In this document: positions 62,541 through 64,000 of the stretch, one piece after another
Layout of the letters: the number at the start of each line of letters is the position of its first letter
Numbering within the stretch: position 1 is the stretch's first letter
Made by a program: the position numbers and the translations under genes
From: Bacillus sp. SM2101
Lineage (GTDB): Bacteria > Bacillota > Bacilli > Bacillales > SM2101
Reading direction: 5' to 3'
NCBI RefSeq assembly: GCF_018588585.1
Contig: NZ_JAEUFG010000005.1
Span: 34,474 to 98,473, forward strand
DNA: 64,000 bases
The notes under the pieces: model-generated
What the model was told of the DNA's origin: nothing
The model's input: only the letters and a program-made list of their open reading frames with translations
Database searches by the model: none

Positions 62541-63244
62541 TTACACTCTCCTAACAAATCATGTTTCATAAGCAAAGGCTTTTTACTAATAAACCCTTCT
62601 GCATAATCAACGCCAACCTCTTTGCCAAATAATCTTTCTCTACTTTTTACTGTCTCTATGTACCCATTAGTTAATGGAGTATCAATTGAATCATTTACCT
62701 TCGTAAATTGACTTTTATATGCTCTTAAACTATTTAGCTTTTGTTCTATAGTTTGAGATATATCAATGACAAAAGTAGGCTTATGAAAGCCATTGATCAT
62801 ATAAAAATATATTGATGATACTTTATGTGCTGCTAAGCGTTTGTTATCTTCGTAGTTCTTAATTCCAGCAGAAAATACTGCTTCCTCTACAAGGTGCGCG
62901 CAATTCCCATGATCCGGATGCCGATCCTCAAAATAAGGTGCAAAAACAATATTAGGTCGATAGAAGCGAATCTTCTCAACAATTAACTTTATATATTCTT
63001 CTTTTTTGAATAAACCACGATCCGGAAGTTGTAAATTTAATCGTTCACTAATAGATAGTATCGCAGATGCCTTCATAGCCTCTTGCTTTCTAATCTCAAC
63101 TGTTCCGTTTGAAGATAACTCGGCTTCTGTTAAATCACATATGCCAATTTTGAATCCTTTATTAGTATATTTGGCAATCGTGCCACCCATGCCAATTTCT
63201 ACATCATCAGCATGAGCACCGAATGCAAGCATATCTAGTTTCAT
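62537..63244 (-). CDS. bshB1: BshB1, bacillithiol deacetylase
   Basis: A 235-residue PIG-L/LmbE zinc deacetylase acting on GlcNAc-malate. Metal site [12 protein letters not shown] (His, Asp, Asp) and RHPDHGNC. It produces GlcN-malate before cysteine addition by BshC, which is not in the window. The start overlaps the mgsA stop by four bases; the dapB-mgsA-bshB1-bshA run is a typical Bacillus operon. Confidence 0.95.
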   Translation of the reverse strand: MKLDMLAFGAHADDVEIGMGGTIAKYTNKGFKIGICDLTEAELSSNGTVEIRKQEAMKASAILSISERLNLQLPDRGLFKKEEYIKLIVEKIRFYRPNIVFAPYFEDRHPDHGNCAHLVEEAVFSAGIKNYEDNKRLAAHKVSSIYFYMINGFHKPTFVIDISQTIEQKLNSLRAYKSQFTKVNDSIDTPLTNGYIETVKSRERLFGKEVGVDYAEGFISKKPLLMKHDLLGECK

Positions 63245-63657
63245 GTCTGTTCACCTTGTTGTTCGTGAATAATTGAGCGCCATTGGAATTCTCCTCGTTC
63301 TAGGCCTTTGACTAGTATCTCAGCTGTTCCCATATTTGTTGCTAATGGAATCGCGTACACATCACAAAGTCTTATTAAAGCAGATACGTCTGGCTCATGA
63401 GGTTGGGGAGTTAAAGGGTCACGAAAAAATAAAACCATATCCATTTTATTGTTTGCTACCATCGCTCCAATTTCTTGGTCACCCCCAAGTGGACCTGATT
63501 GAAAGCGGTGGATCTTCAAGTTAGTAGCTTCAGAAATTTTTTGTCCCGTCGTACCAGTCGCATAAAGTTCATGCTGTTCCAAAGTAGATAAATAAGCTGT
63601 TGCGAATTGAATTAAATCATTTTTCTTTTTATCATGGGCTACAAGTGCTATTTTCAT
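63241..63657 (-). CDS. mgsA: Methylglyoxal synthase
   Basis: A 138-residue enzyme converting dihydroxyacetone phosphate to methylglyoxal and phosphate. [33 protein letters not shown] and [15 protein letters not shown] with the catalytic Asp and His residues are conserved. Its product is detoxified with bacillithiol in Bacillus, which gives functional sense to the shared operon with bshB1 and bshA. ATG 63657 follows GGAGGAGC. Confidence 0.96.
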   Translation of the reverse strand: MKIALVAHDKKKNDLIQFATAYLSTLEQHELYATGTTGQKISEATNLKIHRFQSGPLGGDQEIGAMVANNKMDMVLFFRDPLTPQPHEPDVSALIRLCDVYAIPLATNMGTAEILVKGLERGEFQWRSIIHEQQGEQT

Positions 63658-63669
63658 CTTGCTCCTCCA

Positions 63670-64000
63670 TTATGCAATAATATTTTCTAAGCCATATACT
63701 AAATGATCAAGTTTCATAACAGTTTCAATTGAAATTTTCACACCTGTCATGAATGATTCTCTATTATATGAATCATGGCGAATTGTTAAGGTTTGTCCAT
63801 TTCCACCAAATAATACTTGCTGATGTGCTATCAAACCAGGGAGCCGCACACTATGTATATGCATCCCATCAATATTAGCTCCTCTAGCACCTGTTACTGC
63901 CTCATGTTCATCAGGATGCCCTTGTTGTTTTGCCTCTCTCTCCGCTGATATCAATTGTGCCGTTTTTATAGCCGTACCAGAGGGAGCATCTAATTTCCGA
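63670..64000 (-). CDS. dapB: Dihydrodipicolinate reductase, C-terminal part
   Basis: Partial: the window edge removes the N-terminus. The frame stays open to the last base and reads [18 protein letters not shown], the conserved K-x-DAPSGTA motif of DapB, then [19 protein letters not shown]. About 110 residues are present of about 265. DapB reduces dihydrodipicolinate in lysine and diaminopimelate synthesis. It ends 12 bp before mgsA and heads the visible operon. The TTG at 63954 is not the true start. Confidence 0.95.
   Translation of the reverse strand, partial: RKLDAPSGTAIKTAQLISAEREAKQQGHPDEHEAVTGARGANIDGMHIHSVRLPGLIAHQQVLFGGNGQTLTIRHDSYNRESFMTGVKISIETVMKLDHLVYGLENIIA

Overview
The window is a stretch of low-GC Firmicutes chromosome, almost certainly from a spore-forming member of the Bacillaceae. 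The case rests on spore genes (sspL, sspM, csgA, cotD and several SASP-like small genes), the bacillithiol genes bshA and bshB1, a B-type RNase P RNA, gpsB, dnaD, recU and ponA, and a gene order that follows the Bacillus subtilis yp* region from cspD/ypzA/ypeQ/ypeP through ypbS/dynA, ypwA/ypvA/ypsC/rnpB/gpsB/ypsA/cotD/yprB/yprA, yppG/yppF/yppE/sspM/recU/ponA/ypoC/nth/dnaD/asnS/aspB/ypmB/ypmA/dinG/panDCB/birA/cca/bshA/bshB1/mgsA to dapB. The species cannot be fixed from sequence reading alone. No prophage, CRISPR array, tRNA or intact insertion sequence was seen.

Layout. 1-11 kb: cold shock protein, small yp genes, an RNase H-like protein, a DMT exporter, SASP L, a two-domain sulfurtransferase and the large tandem dynamin DynA with YpbS. 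11-14.3 kb: a lone CheX phosphatase, then a three-gene ba3-type cytochrome oxidase operon behind a dense operator region. 14.4-26 kb: metallocarboxypeptidase, two helicase/repair loci (YpvA; YprA/YprB = MrfA/MrfB), the 23S rRNA methyltransferase YpsC, rnpB, gpsB, ypsA and cotD. 26-28.5 kb: a Crp/Fnr-family regulator convergent with a short (class III type) hybrid-cluster protein. 28.6-31 kb: a small heat shock protein and a sporulation locus of small genes. 31-38.6 kb: lipoprotein, a large hybrid histidine kinase with a SARP-type response regulator, yppF and others. 38.7-64 kb: thiC with a TPP riboswitch, then recU-ponA, nth/dnaD, asnS, aspB, dinG, panBCD with a structured leader, and the dapB-mgsA-bshB1-bshA-cca-birA operon-like run, with dapB cut by the window edge.

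How genes work together. The Crp/Fnr-family regulator at 26149-26841 has CRP-type recognition residues. Two matching boxes of the form TGTGA-N6-TCACT lie near position -41.5 of plausible promoters, one before the oxidase operon and one before hcp, which suggests a small respiration/nitrosative-stress regulon. A set of very short genes carries sigma-G- or sigma-K-like promoter elements and is probably made in the spore.

The most unusual non-coding feature is a dispersed, degenerate, structured repeat of about 130-170 bp. It has imperfect terminal inverted repeats beginning AAAGGCTSTTTTCG and an internal CACG/CGTG hairpin. At least ten near-complete copies and several fragments lie in intergenic gaps, in both orientations. 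A second miniature palindromic element sits at 47919-48020 and a REP-like palindrome at 49764-49839.
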